A DNA stretch of 64,000 nucleotides from positions 37,920,656 to 37,984,655 of the forward strand of contig OW388291.1 of assembly GCA_936450465.1 (NCBI GenBank), read 5' to 3'. The position numbers were made by a program, and so were the translations under genes. Of the stretch, positions 38,173-49,745 are shown piece by piece. Numbering within the stretch: the stretch's first letter is position 1; each line of letters begins with the position of its first letter. Source of the DNA: Gibbula magus (lineage: Eukaryota > Mollusca > Gastropoda > Trochida > Trochidae). The notes below the pieces were generated by a model that was not told the origin of the DNA, did no database searches, and worked only from the letters and a program-made list of their open reading frames with translations.

Positions 38173-38776
38173 AATCTTACCCAACTATAACTTGCATTTT
38201 GATTGGTTGATGGAACTATTCATGAATTGCTAAGTTGTACTATTTTAGCTAAATCACATAGATGAACAATTTCGAGCATACCGATTTCAAGTCACACGTC
38301 AGTAAAACATATAAAGCAGAAAAACATGTTCTAGATCTATGTTTTCGAGATCGTATTTACAGTACTAAACTAGTACTAAGGCGAAGCAGCATGCAAGATT
38401 AGCTGGCTGCACTGCTGTGACGTCATGGCTTTGTGACGTCATTAATAAGGACGTCATTTGGTGTCGTAATTACACTCCTATCTTGCATTCTAACAGAGTG
38501 ATTGTCAGTTCACGTTTTCACTTATTTTCTCTCATTCTGGGACATTTTTAACAATAAAAACCAGTTGTTTTCTATGGTAGTAAACCATTTGTGGTATAAA
38601 ATTCAACAGTTACTTTAGAATATTTCTTTAAAAAAAAGCGCAAACTATTTAGATGTGCGCATCTTGAAAGTATGAGAGAGTTTAAGTACAATTTGTATTT
38701 TACAGTCCAATCACAGATCGTGAATTCCCGTCTTGTTTTTCGATTTTCACGCATTAAATTGATCTTGGGTAAGAAT
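38173..38776. mobile_element. ~0.6 kb MITE-like element with TGACGTCA sites
   Basis: Short inverted termini TCTTACCCAA (38175-38184) and TTGGGTAAGA (38765-38774). Inside are two perfect TGACGTCA palindromes (38418-38425 and 38434-38441) and a GGACGTCA at 38449. Non-coding. Confidence 0.5.
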
Positions 38777-38865
38777 TATTATGTCAAACTCCTCGCTAAA
38801 GCTTGGAGTCACAATAATTAACTCGGAACAGATAATCCGTAATTCCTCGCAACTCGTTGATTATA

Positions 38866-39043
38866 CAGTCAAGCCGCAATAATCCGGCCACCGATAATCC
38901 GAATCTCGCAGTTTCCGAACGGTAGGAAGATGTAACCAAACTAATCTCTATAGTGGTCCTCAGTACTCAGTAGTCCGAACATTTCACTATCCGAACGTTT
39001 TTTTATGAAAAACGGAAACGTTCGGATTATCGAGGCCTGACTG
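38866..39043. mobile_element. Tigger/pogo-like MITE, 178 bp
   Basis: Inverted termini CAGTCAAGCCGCAATAATCC and the complement of GGATTATCGAGGCCTGACTG, flanked by TA on both sides (38864-38865, 39044-39045). The termini resemble the pogo/Tigger group of Tc1-mariner elements. Non-autonomous. Confidence 0.8.
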
Positions 39044-39045
39044 TA

Positions 39046-40093
39046 CTTATATTAAGACTATTACAATGTCCAATGTCATAGTTTTCAAGGAAGGATTGTG
39101 AAAGGCAAGAGATATGTGTAAGAACGTGTTGGACATGGATCCATTAGGAGGACCATTATCCATTATCCATCAACTGAAGGGTCCTCCAGAGCACTACATC
39201 CCCTTGTATGGACTGGAGGCTCCATTATTTGACAGATGCATGTTGCATGGGCACATGGAGGTACTGTACTTTACATGCTGTCACTTGCTGTCACTCTGAG
39301 TGATGACTCCATTCAGTGAGAAGGGTCTGCTGCCCTGTCCATGTGATGTCTGCTTATTAAAACTCGGTATCTGCATTAGCACTTTCTTTGAAGTGGGGCA
39401 GAACAATCTGCCATGGAGTCATGCATTACAATTAGAATCCCGTTGCCTTAGTAGTGAATACCTGGATATGCTTGAAGGCTATCTTATATCAACCTCATTA
39501 CCTTTCAGCCCAATCATAGCTGTGAATGATTCATCTCAATGTCATGAAGAAAAGGGTCACTTAATTAAACCATGTTACCTTTCTCTAAGAATACAGAAAC
39601 TGATTTGTCCCATAATCCCAGAATGTATTATACCTTTGAGAATATTCTAAATTTAATACTTAGTTTGTTCAACATGTTTCTTTATGACACACATTTTAAA
39701 TCCAGTGAGTCTCAGGTGTATACAGAGATATTCATCTCCTTCAGCCTTTCAGCCCCAAATGCAGTTAATATAAACCCAAATAGAAGGGATGTGTGTTCTG
39801 GCCAAAGTATTTGGAAGTAGGTCGTCAAAACCAAACACAATAACTCTTTTTTGTCACATTAATTCTTAAATATGCCAGTTCAGTGTCTGGTTTTCATATA
39901 AGATGTCAAAAATTAAAAAAAAAATATATTGAATTGAAGTCAGGACAAAAGTCATTACCCGGTAGTTGCCTTAAATGTAAAAATATCATCAGTCAGGCCA
40001 ATTCATTTCATGCTTTAAGTTCATTTTATTTTTTTATTTGAAGAACATTTGACATTCTGTTGAACAAAAACTTGACAAATCTTTGAAAAATTT
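39046..40093. other. non-coding, no gene supported
   Basis: Three overlapping plus-strand ORFs (39114-39820) without recognisable domains. Confidence 0.45.
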
Positions 40094-40202
40094 CAGGATT
40101 TGAAAGGAGATTGAGCACCCAGGTGTGTTGCAGGATTTGAAAGAGATTGGGCACACATGTTTTTCAGGATTTGGAAGGAGATTGGGCACACGGGTGTTTT
40201 GC
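40094..40202 (+). repeat. ~37 bp tandem repeat, three copies
   Basis: CAGGATTTGAAAGGAGATTG then GGCACACAGGTGTTTTG-like sequence, three diverged copies. Confidence 0.8.
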
Positions 40203-40810
40203 AAACTGATCCGGAACAGAGAGAAGTAGTTCTAAGTAATCATAAATCCTGCAAGTTAAGGGTCATTCTTAGTCTAACAATACTTTCTTTCAGAGCCCAA
40301 GTGTAATACTAGGTCATTCTGTATTTACAGCCTGTCCCAAACACTGAGCAAGAACTCAGTGACTCTCTGCCTAAAGACATCTCTGGTGAAGGAAGATGAT
40401 CTTCCAGCCCACACACCCACAGTGAAAACTTTTAGTATTGGAAGTTCAAACCTTGTTGGTTAATGAGATATTCTGAGGACATTAAAGCACTTTCTTCTTG
40501 AATAATTATCACAGACAGGATTTGGCAGGACTTTTTCTTAAAGAGTTTTTTTGTTTGAAAATAATTTTTTGGCAGATCCTATGATTTTATCTTGTGTTGT
40601 TCACTTTAAGGAATCAAAATTAGACTTCTGATATTCCAATACTGCCATTTTTGTTGTGACATGTACAAAGTATGTAGTATGTGTGAGTAAATGCGATGAC
40701 TGTATCCAATTTTAAAAAATCTCTTTTTCAATCCAATTGGGCTCCTGCTTCCCTGGACAGTAGTTCTTCTGTGTGACAGGGATTTCGGGTGGGAAAAATT
40801 TATAAAAAAT

Positions 40811-41987
40811 AGAGCCATGGGCTCTGTAGCTCATCAGGGTTTATATTATTTAATGATGAAGACTGAAATAGAATTTTAGGTCATGGCTTGAGGCCCTTAT
40901 TTGGGGTCCTAGGCCAGGGTCACCAAATCAACAATTAAGAATTCCCATTGACAAAGGAGTCTGTAAACAACTTTTCAGCTCTCTAGACTTTTTGGAACTG
41001 GAGAAGAAGATGAAAATAGGTTTTAAGGATGTGACCCAATTTGGGTCATGGGGTCACGATATCTACAATTTAGAATCCCCATTGGCTAAGGAGTCTGCAC
41101 ACAACTTTTCAGCTCTGTAGATCTTTTGGAACTGGAGAAGAAGATGAAAATAGGTTTTTAAGAATGTGAACCCTGTGACCCCGTTTGGGGTTACAGGGTC
41201 ACGAGATCAACAATTTAGAATCCCCATTGGCCAAGGAGTCTGCACACAACTTTTCAGCTCTATAAACCTTTTGGAACTGGAGAAGAAGATGAAAATAGGT
41301 TTTTAAGGATGTGACCCCGGTGACCCCATTTAGGGTCATGGGGTCACGAAATCTACAATTTAGAATCCCCATTGGCCAAGGAGTCTGCACACAACTTTTC
41401 AGCTCTCTAGACCCTTTGGAACTGGAGAAGAAGATGAAAATAGGTTTTGAAAGATGTGACCCCTGTGACCCCATTTGGGGTCACGGGGTCACGAAATCTA
41501 TAATTTAAAATCCCCATTGGCTAAGGAGTCTGCGCACAACTTTTCAGCTCTCTAAACCTTTTAGAACTGGAGAAGAAGATGAAAATAGGTTTTTTAGGAT
41601 GTGACCCCGGTGACCCCATTTGGGGTCATGGGGTCACAAAATCTACAATTTAAAATCCCCATTAGCCAAGGAGTCTGCACAAAATTTTTCAGCTCTCTAG
41701 ACCTTTTGAAATAGGAGAAGAAGACGAAAATAGGTTTTTAAACATGTGACCCCTGTGACCCCATTTGGGGTCATGGGGTCACGAAATCTACAATTTAGAA
41801 TCCCCATTGGCCAAGGAGTCCGCACACAACTTTTCAGCTCTGTGGAATTATTAGTTCTGGAGAAGAAGTCGAAAAAGCGAAAAGTTTACGGACGGATGGA
41901 CGGACGGACGGACGGACGGATGGCCGGACGCCGGACGCCATGCCATGCCATAAGCCCATCGGGCCTTTCAGGCCTGATGAGCTAAAA
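40811..41987 (+). mobile_element. pearl-like tandem-core element, 7 x ~145 bp with GACG run and inverted ends
   Basis: Seven core units, each with GAACTGGAGAAGAAGATGAA and CACGAAATCTACAATTTAGA. A GACG/GATG run follows at 41890-41923, then the tail CATAAGCCCATCGGGCCTTT. Perfect 12 bp inverted ends TAGCTCATCAGG (40827-40838) and CCTGATGAGCTA (41973-41984) enclose it. The 5' edge has a hairpin AGAGCC-ATG-GGCTCT. ORFs on both strands here are tandem-repeat artefacts. Confidence 0.85.
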
Positions 41988-42053
41988 AGAGGAGATTTTC
42001 ATGAAAATCGATTAAGCTCTGTTCTCAAGGTATGACTTGTAGAAACAATATAG

Positions 42054-42335
42054 GGTTCAACACTGCGTTCACTGTATTTCACTTTTATCAGGCTAGCTAT
42101 TATTATTGCAGGAAGAAAGCCTGCAGCACAATTGTACTTATGCATTGTGATGAAACCTGCAATCATCAACTATAACTAATGAACCATGGATGCTACTAGG
42201 CTGAAATTAAGAGTAGCATTGAACCCAAAACTTATTGCATGTAGAACAATTCTCAACATTGCTGAGCACTAGCGGGATTTAAACCCCGAACCTCTTAATC
42301 CAAAGCCGGAAGTGCTAACCACAGCACTATCGAAC
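42054..42335 (-). mobile_element. tRNA-derived SINE, family A, diverged copy
   Basis: Minus-strand copy with many substitutions. Recognisable blocks are GAAAGCCTGCAGCAC, TATGCATTGTGATGAAACCT, GTAGAACAATTCTC and the decayed B box GGGATTTAAACCCC. Confidence 0.8.
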
Positions 42336-43610
42336 AAATCTCAGTTGTAACAACTCTTCATCACAGATGTAGCTGATACATGTTGACCAACACAAAATTT
42401 GCACTACAAGTTGTACCTTTGAAATGTTCCATTAGGATTCTAATAACTGAAGGGAGTGTGTAACTATTCTGGCAAGAAACACACTGTCCTCAAGTCAAAG
42501 AATTTTACTCAATAATTCCTGCGTCAGCAAGTTTCATCACACACAGACTCTTTACTCGTGTGACCATCTGCCTTAAGATAGCACCTATGAACTCTGAGAT
42601 GATTCTCAGCACTGACCGGTGCATTAGGTTATCAAGAAGGCGTTAGGAGCTGATGGTATGTGACAGCTTTATGACGAGTGGTATGATTGGACCGAGGATG
42701 AGATGTAAATGGTATGACAAGTCAAAGGAACTATGGTCTCCAGTCATGCCCATCTAGCACTGTAATGGCTGTTACAACTGTGATAGATCCACTTGCCACA
42801 AGCTTGGTGTTAGAATCTAATTACAAACATATGGGCGACATACCTATTTGCAGTGAATGTAGAAGTCACTTTTCCTTAACATCAATTTAACTGCCCATAG
42901 TTTCCTTTAAAGAAAGTTCTCTAAGACTTTCAAAATGAAAACTTTTATAAAATGAAAAAACTAGTGCCTTGAAAAATTGTAATTTGAATTCATATGAGAT
43001 TGTTGGACAATCAGAAGATTCTTACCTTATTTCTTTAACTTGATTTATTCAAATGTTTTCTGACTTCTCTCAAGGTATAATAACCAACGAGAGCAAGCTA
43101 TAATGCTATCAAAGGGAAATTTTCTTTAAATTACATTACACAATGGACTCAAAACTAAAACATCGCCCATGCATCAGAGTCTTCAATTAGATTATGGACT
43201 TGCCATTCAGTCACAGACTCTTCAGAGAGGCAAGCTTTTTAATTTCTTACATGTGTTCCTTGAAAAACATGATTAACATGCAATGGGTTTAATTTTCACA
43301 CAGAGAATTGATTACATAACTTGAAAAAGATTAACTACTTAGAGCAAAAAGGCCTTCACATGTACTGGTTTGTAAAAAAAACAATTCCTTTGAACAATAA
43401 ACTTAACATCCACCTTGTAAATTGATTCAAAACCTTACAGCTGCTGCTGGCTGTTGGTCAGATCAAGGGTGTCCCACTTTCAACAATAGTTGAGGAAGAA
43501 AGCCTGACTGCATGTGGAATCAAATGATTACTAACACCACTGAGTGGCCAATTTACAGGAATAACAACTTGTTAACAAAGGGAATAATTTGGCATTGAAT
43601 CTGGCCAATG
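42336..43610. other. non-coding, no gene seen
   Basis: Mixed composition. No exon or structured repeat recognised. Confidence 0.55.
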
Positions 43611-43910
43611 CGGTAGGATAGCGCAGTGGTTTGCGCATTCGGCTTCAGATCAAGAGGTCTGTGGTTCGAATCCCGCTAGGGGCACGGCAACTTTGTCTGC
43701 GGTAGAGAACTGTTCTACACGCAGTAAGGTTTGGGTGCAATGCTACACTGAATTTTAGTGCAGTCCCACCCATGATTCGCTAGTTCCAGCCGTTGCTTAA
43801 AGGTTTCACAGCAATACATAGCCACATGGTGTTGCAGGGTTTCTCCCTGCAATAATACTAGCAGCTGTGATATAAGTGAAATACTCTTGAAAAAAATTCT
43901 AAAACAAAAC
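43611..43910 (+). mobile_element. tRNA-derived SINE, family A, copy
   Basis: Plus-strand copy with head GATAGCGCAGTGGTTTGCGC and intact B box GGTTCGAATCCC; the body matches 24470-24670 closely. It ends in an A-rich stretch in place of the CTCAC tail. Confidence 0.88.
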
Positions 43911-45089
43911 ACCTGTTTACCTCTATCTACACAGCCATCCCTACAACCCACATATATTTTCAGCATGAACAAATGTGTTCATTCACTTATCAATTAACAA
44001 GTGATCGATTTGAAAGTTTTTGCTTTAAATTATACCCCAACCCCAAGATAGAACCTTGATAATTGTGCAGAGATCTAGGAGGGCGAGTGCAAGTGATGCT
44101 TGATTCAATTACTTCTCCATTGTACCCTTGTCCTAATTCACGCTTGTTCAACTCATGATTAAAAGGATTGAGAAAATTGCTTTAATTTTTAAGAGGAAAG
44201 TGTTCCATTCAATTATCTTTAAACATGGCGTGTATCTTCATTCAGGTTTGTTTTTACCACATGATGATTCCGCTCTCATGTTGATAGACGAATCAGGCAC
44301 TTGTCCCACCCATCGACTCCTGGTAAGTGGAGAGGCTTCATGGCCGTGTGGCTACTACAGAGAACGGGTAATTTACGTTGAATTGAGACATCTGTCCTGA
44401 GGCTTGAGGCTATCTGGTGCTAGTGGCGGGCTAGGTCTTTAATAACACTTTACTGGACTATCAGGATATACTCGGTAGATAGTCAAGTTTTTCCAGCTTC
44501 ACAGAGAGGGTTGCTGCTAATAACATGAGCCTTAATCCCTTTTGCTGCTGAATAAGTGCCAAGAGATTGAGAGTAGCCTCTGAACAGAAATCACAACTTG
44601 CTTACAAAGGGAATAATCTGGATTGGACATTGGCTAAAGACAGACCATCCCAGAATTGTCCCTGGATCTGTGGTAAAGGTTTAATGATAAATTACTTGAC
44701 TATCAGAATGTGCAACTCTGTAGTTCATCTTGGTTTTACACCTTGACACAGTAAGGGATAGCTGATCTACTTCAGTGTATGTAAGAGAGTCAGACCATAA
44801 AATGGTTATGTTTGATCCAAGCTGGTAACTTGGAGGTTTTTGTTTAATTTTACCTTGACAAATTTATAGTTTTGGGCTTGTAATATATAAGGCTTTACAC
44901 AGACTGGCTATTCATAATTTTTTTTTTTTTTTTATTTCCCTTTTTTTTGTTTGGTACATTTCCCTTTTTTTTGTTTGGTACATTGGCTATTCATAATTGT
45001 CTAGATGAGTGTTTAACACTTTAGCTACTGACTTACTTTGTCAAACTATCCTGAGTGAAACAAATTACAGGATATACAAGTCATCATCA
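43911..45089. other. non-coding, no gene seen
   Basis: Contains a T-rich local duplication, ATTTCCCTTTTTTTTGTTTG, at 44935-44985. An 81-codon ORF at 44155-44400 is unrecognised. Confidence 0.5.
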
Positions 45090-45360
45090 GAGAGGTGAAG
45101 TGTTTAATGCCGCTTTCAAGAGCATTTCACTTATATCACAGCTGCTAGTATTATGGCAGGGAGAAAGCCCGCAACGCCATGTGGCTAAGCATTGCGGTGA
45201 AACCTGCGAGCATCGGCTGGAACTAGCGAACCATGGGTGGTACTACGCTGAAATTCAGTGTAGCATTGCACCCAAACCTTATTGTGTGTAGAACAGTTCT
45301 CTACTGCAGACAAAGTCGAACCCTGGGCCTTTTGATCCGAAGCTGAACGTACTGACCATC
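45090..45360 (-). mobile_element. tRNA-derived SINE, family A, copy with damaged B box
   Basis: Minus-strand copy, body well preserved (ATATCACAGCTGCTAGTATT). About 20 nt are lost around the B-box/linker (CAAAGTCGAACCCTGGGCC). Confidence 0.85.
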
Positions 45361-45595
45361 AACAAAGAGAATAATGCAAGACCGCACACTAAAGTCAAGC
45401 TGACATGGAATTTTACTTGGAACACCGGGCTATCTGAATATATAGTTCATCTTGGTTTTACACCATTTCAGCATGAGGGAAAGCTCATGTTGCTTATAAT
45501 ATGGGCTCATAGTACCACCAAAATTCAAGATACAAACCATCCCAAACATGGACAGCAATTGTTCTATTTGATTATCAGAATTTAAATATGTAACA

Positions 45596-45770
45596 AATAA
45601 ATATATAGAACATCATACTTGTGCATTTGGATCGTTTGTATTGAACGAGAAGATGTCATGGAAGCGGAGGAACAACGAGTTCGAAGAACGAGTTGTTCCT
45701 CCGCTTCCATGACAGCTTCGAGTTCAATACAAACGAACCAAATGCACAAGTATGATGTTCTATATTTATT
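45596..45770. repeat. long fold-back palindrome (two ~75 bp arms)
   Basis: Left arm 45596-45676 and right arm 45691-45770 are imperfect inverted copies: TAGAACATCATACTTGTGCA against TGCACAAGTATGATGTTCTA, and CATGGAAGCGGAGGAACAAC against its complement. The loop is only ~14 nt. Non-coding; could form a cruciform or a hairpin RNA. Confidence 0.9.
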
Positions 45771-46459
45771 ATATACCCCTTTTTATTAGCAAATTGGTAA
45801 ACAAATAAAGTTACGTAAATTTACTGGAACGACGTGCTGCGTATTGATACACGGACGGTTGCTTGACCAGCACGACTCATGATTTGAAATCTGAATAATA
45901 TCTTTATTTTCTCATTTGTTAGCCCAAAAGAGCTTTAAGTGAAAATTTGTTCAGTGTGTTAACATAATAAATCCATCAAATTTGCTTTACTATCATTTAA
46001 TTACAAAGAACTGACAATAATAAACAACATTCAGGCTTCCGTCCGTCGTGTTTATTTCGAATGACGTAACCATGGTTATGACGTCACAACTGTAAACCGT
46101 TGTGACGTCACAATGACGCAACATCGCTAGCGAAGCTTTCGGCAAAGCGCTTTTCTTCCTTGGTAATGATAATTTGAGTAACATTTTCCCTTCTTGTGCT
46201 GTTAATATTAGGTCTTAATCCAAATTGATACTTTAATCAACTGAAACATTACCAGCAGTGTTAATAAAACATAAATTTCGGAGATTAAATAGGAAAACAT
46301 TGAAAATTACGGGAAATTCCGAGAAGTGCCGAAGTTTAGAGAAAGTAGAACCGTCAGCCGTGCAATACGGAATTCACCGTGCAATACGGAAATCGACCAC
46401 GGAAACCGTATTGCACCCCTGTATTACTATCTTAAGTTTACATGGGTATATAATAAATA
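45763..46459. mobile_element. ~0.7 kb MITE-like element with TGACGTCA pair
   Basis: Perfect 16 bp inverted ends TATTTATTATATACCC (45763-45778) and GGGTATATAATAAATA (46444-46459). Inside, TGACGTCA occurs at 46079-46086 and 46103-46110 within a larger palindrome, plus TGACGTAA at 46062. The left end overlaps the fold-back at 45596-45770. ORFs inside are short and unrecognised. Confidence 0.6.
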
Positions 46460-46904
46460 ATGAAAACCCAACTCTTCAATTATCTTATGATTTTAAACAA
46501 AACAGATCTGACTGATTTTAATCTATATAAAATATAAGTAATATACCCATATGACTGAAACTCCCACGTATGTGAACTGGAGGCCTTTCATACGATAGAC
46601 TATTTTGACCTAAAGACAAATGTTTTTTCCTATGAAAAAAAAAACGTTGACAAATTAGCACGATGCAAATCCTATCATCAATCTCTATTATTCTGCTACA
46701 GTTCACTTCCAAACAATAAATCGCATTATCAGAATCTTTTTATCCCCTAATTGTATTTTAACAAGAGCTTAACACAGATAGTATTGATGTATGTAGAGAA
46801 GATTGATGCCAGTAAATGAAAAACTGCTTGTCTTTCAACAATTTTTTGCCATCGCTTCCAGTAAGGCCACAAAAATAATTTGTGGAATACCATCCTGAGT
46901 GACA

Positions 46905-48137
46905 TTCAGTGATGTGACAGGTAACCTGCATTATGGCTGGATAATTAGAAAGTCTGAAGGGTTGATTTCCTGTCCCATGACATTTAAAACCTTTTGAGTG
47001 ACCCTTGTAGGTGGTATAGCATTCAATGAAGCTCAGCAAGGATGGGTGAAGTTTCTCTATGGATGGGTGACCTGCTTCATGGCTGGGTAATTAGAAAGTA
47101 TGAAGGGTAGATCCCCTGTCCCATGACATTTAAAACCTTTTGAGTGACCCTTGTAGGTGGTATAGCATTCAATGAAGTTAAGCAAGGATGGGTGAAGTTT
47201 CTCTATGGATGGGTGACCTGCTTCATGGCTGGGTAATTAGAAAGTATGAAGGGTAGATTCCCTGTCTGATGACATTTAAAACCTTTTGAATGACCCTTGT
47301 AGGTGGTATAGCATTCAATGAAGTTCAGCAAGGATGGGTGAAGTTTCTCTGTGGATGGGTGACCTGCTTCATGAATGGATAATTAGAAAATCTGAAGGGT
47401 AGATTCCCTGTCCCATAACATTTAAAACCTTTTGAGTGACCCTTGTAGGTGGTATAGCATTCAATGAAGTTCAGCAAGGATGGGTGAAATTTTTCTACGG
47501 ATGGGTGACCTGCTTCATGGCTGGGTAATTAGAAAGTATGAAGGGTAGATTCCCTGTCCCATGACATTTAAAACCTTTTGAATGACCCTTGTAGGTGGTA
47601 TAGCATTCAATGAAGTTCAGCAAAGATGGGTGAAGTTTCTCTGTGGATGGGTGACCTGCTTCATGGCTTGGTAATTAGAAAATCTGAAGGGTAGATTCCC
47701 TGTCCCGTGACATTTAAAACCTTTTGAATGACCCTTGTAGGTGGTATAGCATTCAATGAAGTTCAGCAAAGATGGGTGAAGTTTCTCTGTGGATGGGTGA
47801 CCTGCTTCATGGCTGGATAATTAGAAAATCTGAAGGGTATATTCCCTGTCCCAAGACATTTAAAACCTTTTGAATGACCCTTGTAGGTGGTATAGCATTT
47901 GATGAAGTTCAGCAAGGATGGGTGAAGTTTCTCTGTGGATGGGTGACCTGCTTCATGGATGGGTAATTAGAAAGTCTGAAGGGTTGATTCCCTGTCCCGT
48001 GACATTTTAAACCTATTGAATGACCCTTGTAGGTGGTATAGCATTCAATGAAGTTCAGCAAGGAGGGTGAAGTTTCTCTGTGGATGGGTGACCTGTTTAA
48101 GAAAGAGAGGGTCTTGATGGTTGTTTTCCTGCCCCAC
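46905..48137 (+). repeat. 146 bp tandem array, ~8.4 copies
   Basis: Unit includes CATTTAAAACCTTTTGAGTG, GTAGGTGGTATAGCATTCAA and GGATGGGTGACCTGCTTCAT. Neighbouring units are ~93-97% alike, with a divergent last partial copy. No tetranucleotide run follows. ORFs across it are artefacts. Confidence 0.93.
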
Positions 48138-48319
48138 ACTAAGATAAAATTTGTAAGACCTGTGTAACCTTGAGTTAGAGACGTTATTTAAAACAAGACT
48201 CAGTTCACTGAGATTGGGAACAGATAAAATGTGTGCAAGAACTCAAAAATATATAATTATCATACCAAAATATAATGCAATAATGCATCAAAGCTATCTA
48301 AAACAAGAAAAAAGTGAGA

Positions 48320-49745
48320 ATGGCTCACATACCCCCGCCATCCGCTATCCGTCCATTGAGAATTATTGATGTGAAGGTTACTATGTTTAAAAAACAGATT
48401 CAAGCATCATAATATTGTCCAAAATAATTTTAGGAACTGACTGTTATTACAAAATTTCATTCACCCAGATGAACTATTTTTCAGGTAACTTAATTTTTCC
48501 CATTAGAGCATCACATCGGTAATTTGTACCAAGTTCAATTACAGATTCAAGGGCTTCATAACTCTGTAAAAAATAATATTTCGGAACTGGACTGTGAACT
48601 TGATGAAGAGTATCATCTGGACTACCTACATGTAAAATTTCATTCACCTAGATGTAATAGTTGCCGAGAAAACTTGTCCCCATTGGAGCATCACAGCCCT
48701 TTTGGTACTAAGTTAAATTTCGGATTCAAGGGCCATAACTCCGTAAAAATTAATATTTCAGAACTGGTTTTCGAACTCGATGAAGAGTATCATCTTGATT
48801 ACCTCAATATTAAATTTCATTCACCTAGATGTAATAGTTTCCGAGAAAACTTGTCCCCATTGGAGCATCACAGCTCTTTTGGTACTAAGTTAAATTTCGG
48901 ATTCAAGGGCCATAACTCCATAAAAAATAATATTTCGGAACTGGTTTTCGAACTCGATAAAGAGTATCATCTGGACTACCTCCATATTAAATTTCATTCA
49001 CCTAGATGTAATAGTTTCCGAGAAAACTTGTCCCCATTGGAGCATCACAGCCCTTTTGGTACTAAGTTAAATTTCGGATTCAAGGGCCATAACTCCGTAA
49101 AAATTAATATTTCAGAACTGGTTTTCGAACTCGATGAAGAGTATCATCTTGATTACCTCAATATTAAATTTCATTCACCTAGATGTAAACTTGTCCCCAT
49201 TGGAGCATCACAGCTCTTTTGGTACTAAGTTAAATTTCGGATTCAAGGGCCATAACTCCATAAAAAATAATATTTCGGAACTGGTTTTCGAACTCGATAA
49301 AGAGTATCATCTGGACTACCTCCATATTAAATTTCATTCACCTAGATGTAATAGTTTCCGAGAAAACTTGTCCCCATTGGAGCATCACATTTCTATTGGT
49401 ACTAAGTTAAATTTCGGATTCAAGGGCCATAACTCCATAAAAATTAATATTTCGGAACTGGTTTTCGAACTCGAAAAAGAGTTTGGTCATGAGTACTCAC
49501 AACCCAAATTTCATTCACCTAGGTTGAACAGTATCCGAGAAAACTTGGCCCCATTGAACACAATAAAACTAGGTCGAAAAAGTGACGTTTCCATGGAAAC
49601 GACAACAAATTTAAATCTCTGTGTCTGTGCGCGATCGGAAGAACATGGTTAACAACTGTACAAAGTTTGGTTGATGTACCTTTGACAGTTTTTGAGAAAA
49701 TTGACCGGACGGAAGGACGGACGGACGGACCGTATAATTAGAAGA
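48320..49745 (+). mobile_element. pearl-like tandem-core element, 177 bp units with ACGG run
   Basis: Begins near CACATACCCCCGCCATCC. It has about six units carrying CCATTGGAGCATCACAG at 48681, 48858, 49035, 49198 and 49375 (one unit lacks 14 bp), then a GGACGGAC run at 49709-49731. Because 177 is 59 codons, a frame stays open across units (48524-49228), which gives a repetitive but meaningless ORF. Confidence 0.85.

Noticed and set aside
39114..39820. Three overlapping plus-strand ORFs
   Set aside because: No domains, inconsistent frames and no splice-linked continuation.
41199..41985. Several ORFs on both strands
   Set aside because: All fall in the 145 bp tandem-core repeat and mirror its periodicity.
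44155..44400. 81-codon plus-strand ORF
   Set aside because: No recognisable domain and unremarkable composition. It could be an exon of an unknown gene but nothing supports it.
48524..49652. Repeat protein genes on the plus strand
   Set aside because: The open frames come from a 177 bp tandem DNA repeat whose length is a multiple of three. No domain, start context or splice support.
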